Program-made: the position numbers and the translations under genes | Origin: Pseudo-nitzschia pungens | Lineage: Eukaryota; Bacillariophyta; Bacillariophyceae; Bacillariales; Bacillariaceae | NCBI GenBank assembly: GCA_037355855.1 | Contig: CM074758.1 | Location: 3,321,001 to 3,385,000 of the forward strand | Length of the DNA: 64,000 bases | Direction of reading: 5' to 3' | The notes under the pieces: generated by a model | What the model was told of the DNA's origin: nothing | What the model saw: the letters and a program-made list of their open reading frames with translations, nothing else | Database searches by the model: none | Part shown: positions 62,301 to 64,000 of the stretch, piece by piece | Position numbering within the stretch: position 1 is the first letter of the stretch | How the letters are laid out: every line of letters starts with the position of its first letter

Positions 62301-63978
62301 TGGCAATAATCCCTCCAGCCCATCGGTCAAGAGCTGCCTGAAAATCAACAGCCAATTCCTCACCAGATGTGGAGGAATCAGAGCCAGCACAAAACAAATC
62401 TGTGTCATCCACAAAGGCAAAACCCACAAGAGAGACCAGTTGCAGTGACAAAGAAGTGATAAGATGGACACCATGCCCAGCCTGTTGCATCATTCGGAAG
62501 ACAATTGTTGACACCAAGGCCCAAAGAGTTGGACCAATACCATTGCCTTGGCCACAACCACTGAGAGGAACAGGTTCATCACCATACACAGGGCCGGACC
62601 GACCAAAACCAGTTTTGATGTGATGCTTAGCATGTTGCAGAGTAGACAGAAGAACTTCACACACATGGGCAGGAACCCCAAAGCTCTGGAGAGTGAGACC
62701 TGCAATGGGATGAGAGATTCTATCATAACAGCCCTTGGCATCATTCATAGCAACAGCACCGGATCTGCGCTTCTGCCGCAACACATCACAGATGAGCTTC
62801 TTGTTCAGGCAGGTGTTGATGGCCTTGTGGTGTTTCCTGCTTCCATGTTGATCAACAGCCACGGCATTGGCACGTTCAGCATAGGCAAGAATGCGTCTAC
62901 CAATCATCTTGTTGTTGATTTGGAACTCAGGAGACATCAGCTGAATAAGCCTCATCTTATCCACTCTATATTCACCAGGTTTCTTGAATATCTCAACATC
63001 AGTGATGACCTGCCAAGCAGAAGGAGAGAAGCCAACAATCAATGGGACGGATCTCAGGAGAGTGTCAAACTTGTTCAGCTGGGGATCCATGGCAAATGCC
63101 TTGTGGTGGGCAAAACTCAAACAAGAAGGTTCACTTGCTGTGCGTTCCCTCTGGCGTTTCCAGGCAGCAGCATTGTCAGCTGGACACACTGAATAGTCAA
63201 AGGGGGGCAAACTCAGTATAGAGTCAGGGACTTTGAGACAGGAAAGAAATTCAGAAAGGTATTTGTCAGTGGCAGGAGGAGGATTATATGTGCCATCAAG
63301 AACATGAGGAGCCGCATGGGCAGTGCCTAGATATCCGAAATCTTGAATGAAGGAGGGATGCATGGAAGGAGTGCCAAGACACTGCTGTTGACGCCGGACA
63401 TTGGATTCAGCCATAGCTGGTACCATAGTAGACTGAGACTCCAAGACCTGTTCAACACCATCATGGCCAACTGCAATAGCTCGCAAGACTGCTGACTTGT
63501 TGACACGTCCCCGAATAGACCGAGCAGCAAGACCAAGCTCTCTTTGAAGACGTTCCCTGCGCATCCTGGCACGAATCTGGGAAGCATGCTGGTTGTGAGG
63601 CTTGCCTTCAGCAAGAAGTGCATCCACCAGGCCTTGATTGAAGGAGTCTCTCCATGAGGGGGCCAATTTCTTCACTGCCCGGTATTGCTTGTAAGCTTGT
63701 TTCAGATGGAGGAGAGCACTGGAAAGGTCACTGTGTTCTCCTTTGTAGAGAGAAAGCTTGCAGGCCAACCTTTTCAAAACAGTATGACTGGTGGACACAC
63801 CCTGTCTCAACTTAACAACACGCCGCCAAAAGTCAATGGTATCACGATAGACTTGCAGCTTTGGTGACCATGGAACCAAACCAGCTCTAGTGTGGCAGAG
63901 GTTTTGTTCAACAGAGAGCCTGAGAGAGGTAGAGGTTTCATGGAGTACTTCATATGTGGTGATGAGATCAGTGCGCAC
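59344..63978 (-). CDS. LINE B ORF: RT, RNase H, CCHC finger (partial)
   Basis: 1544 residues from an internal Met (63978); the frame is open towards the window edge, so this is not the true start. Reverse transcriptase with NDAKGCYDR, GCGQGNGIGPT and FAFVDDTDLF (about residue 522), RNase H CDGSFD (about 1055) with SYRSELAG, LDGDTAL and NHQVDSMAK, then the C-terminal segment with CPLC-x8-H-x4-C (about 1311-1327). It is uninterrupted where H1 splits LINE A (..RASAHHYPRLVF..). The endonuclease would lie beyond 64000. Intact as far as visible. Confidence 0.93.
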   Translation of the reverse strand: MRTDLITTYEVLHETSTSLRLSVEQNLCHTRAGLVPWSPKLQVYRDTIDFWRRVVKLRQGVSTSHTVLKRLACKLSLYKGEHSDLSSALLHLKQAYKQYRAVKKLAPSWRDSFNQGLVDALLAEGKPHNQHASQIRARMRRERLQRELGLAARSIRGRVNKSAVLRAIAVGHDGVEQVLESQSTMVPAMAESNVRRQQQCLGTPSMHPSFIQDFGYLGTAHAAPHVLDGTYNPPPATDKYLSEFLSCLKVPDSILSLPPFDYSVCPADNAAAWKRQRERTASEPSCLSFAHHKAFAMDPQLNKFDTLLRSVPLIVGFSPSAWQVITDVEIFKKPGEYRVDKMRLIQLMSPEFQINNKMIGRRILAYAERANAVAVDQHGSRKHHKAINTCLNKKLICDVLRQKRRSGAVAMNDAKGCYDRISHPIAGLTLQSFGVPAHVCEVLLSTLQHAKHHIKTGFGRSGPVYGDEPVPLSGCGQGNGIGPTLWALVSTIVFRMMQQAGHGVHLITSLSLQLVSLVGFAFVDDTDLFCAGSDSSTSGEELAVDFQAALDRWAGGIIATGGAIEPAKSFCYLIDFKWNGSGWDYRSIADMPGDFSVADKNGNRATLDRFEVDHADKTLGVFISMDGNEEAQIAHMKSQSQSFGSQLKASKCEKRASLYTFKYSFMKSVEYPMPVTQLDEATWTKIIHPALVPVLNKAGMSRTFPRHVFYGPSLYQGFGFVHPYLLQEFSHIATLFQESVRSSQTGRILRLTAESLRLELGIPLHLGVTPYHPFASYVTPCWYKHVWKFFSVHPVSLFEDFPDLPLLRSNDCYLMQAFVNAGFRGADLSLLNHMRMSLKAISLADICTPDGKRLSPMAFQLTSSNHLRDHLDWPRCPPSWPPAAQRLWTKALQTCFLPPCPPPAARALAPSFHLGHWLSPQTASLWPWFLSPSTNRIFFKTSTGWIVSTSQGRGRYRVTSELISDKPACADVLVCPVICGQVVRVVGSSAFVSEPPDMDPLVYNPFDSLPDSPVDAFDALCASPRVLLHKYSLPQAGCQHLVDAIESGTASAVCDGSFDPDLLRGTSAFILSPNTSTKNASLFLTGCNFVSGSPEDQSSYRSELAGILGVLTCCTALVSLFDIASDSITIALDGDTALKQAEGSWPLVISQKSFDYVYVIRNMISALPISVHFQWVQGHQAGIFLDWWALCNHQVDSMAKAFLSVHRASAHHYPRLVFEPWAFSLNGCKCSRFDQNALHVAISGPPLLKYWQTHHDIPIPQPVLSSIHWCAHLSAFKRLPPGMQRWFVKFASGSIGVGNQLLHYQYQDHSRCPLCDADNEKVSHVLSCKDTGAVTHSVSAFTGPLQKRLEAEQTAPSLAVAIVDLLTRVRKGQRIYPSSYSLAIASAVRAQRTIGWHNWLLGRWSPRWYQIQADYYSHIGSKRSPKRWATAIIHQFFLTSWDLWTYRNERLHGPGGTLDAEQHQSLDASISSELAIGAAGALPQSHSLLQTPFHVLQGYTLTAKRQWLATIHLARKQYEAPVPPVQPYQQEAALLRAWLTGPQG

Positions 63979-64000
63979 AGAAATATCCCCAGACTGAAAC

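Larger units (their letters stand above)
59041..64000 (-). mobile_element. LINE B: non-LTR retrotransposon, continues past window
   Basis: Same family as LINE A, uninterrupted. The 3' tail is at 59041 (AATAATAATAATATACG on the plus strand) and the 5' end lies outside the window, so the target duplication and truncation cannot be judged. A little divergence from LINE A is spread along the length. Confidence 0.93.

Overview
The window is eukaryotic repeat DNA and almost entirely transposable elements. The copia polyproteins resemble the CoDi-type elements of diatoms: one has the long LKGK-type zinc-finger/integrase linker and an FHVDD reverse transcriptase, the other an ELDSHADT-type protease. 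With the Ty3/gypsy and LINE content this suggests a repeat-rich, probably pennate, diatom. That assignment is inference from protein style; no host marker gene, rRNA or tRNA was seen.

One Ty1/copia element (here 'copia2', + strand) has its two LTRs at 822 and 58460, flanked by ACCCAG, so about 57.6 kb is a single nest. Five insertions opened it. (1) A LINE ('LINE A', -, 951-12163) sits in its 5' LTR and itself carries a complete gypsy element ('H1', -, 2258-8019). (2) A gypsy element ('G1', -, 14359-31444) sits between protease and integrase and carries a second gypsy copy of its own family ('G2', -, 20604-26455) and a 5.4-kb element with terminal inverted repeats ('D', 15091-20496). (3) A second copia element ('copia1', +, 31614-49424) sits in the integrase. 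It carries gypsy 'G3' (-, 36250-44104), whose leader carries a 2-kb non-autonomous retroposon ('SNE', 41799-43806). (4) Another H-family gypsy ('H2', -, 50551-56144) sits between integrase and reverse transcriptase. Target duplications flank most insertions, and at four junctions the host reading frame is restored when the insert is removed. The maximum depth is four elements (copia2 > copia1 > G3 > SNE).

To the left (1-748) is a diverged copia1-type LTR on the minus strand. To the right are about 540 bp of unassigned DNA (58467-59003), a 37-bp G-family LTR scrap, and a second LINE ('LINE B', -, 59041 to beyond the window).

Functionally these are gag/pol systems: capsid-like Gag, aspartic protease, reverse transcriptase, RNase H and DDE integrase for the LTR elements; endonuclease, reverse transcriptase, RNase H and a CCHC finger for the LINE. 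The points most worth following are: a 15-nt perfect complement between copia2's primer-binding site and its own LTR, 33 nt after a TATA-like box (self-priming as in Tf1); an SNE 3' tail with hairpins like those of the LINE, including a covarying base pair; in-frame UGA gag/pol junctions in both gypsy families; perfect palindromes where both gypsy families should have a tRNA primer site; and the repeat-packed TIR element D.
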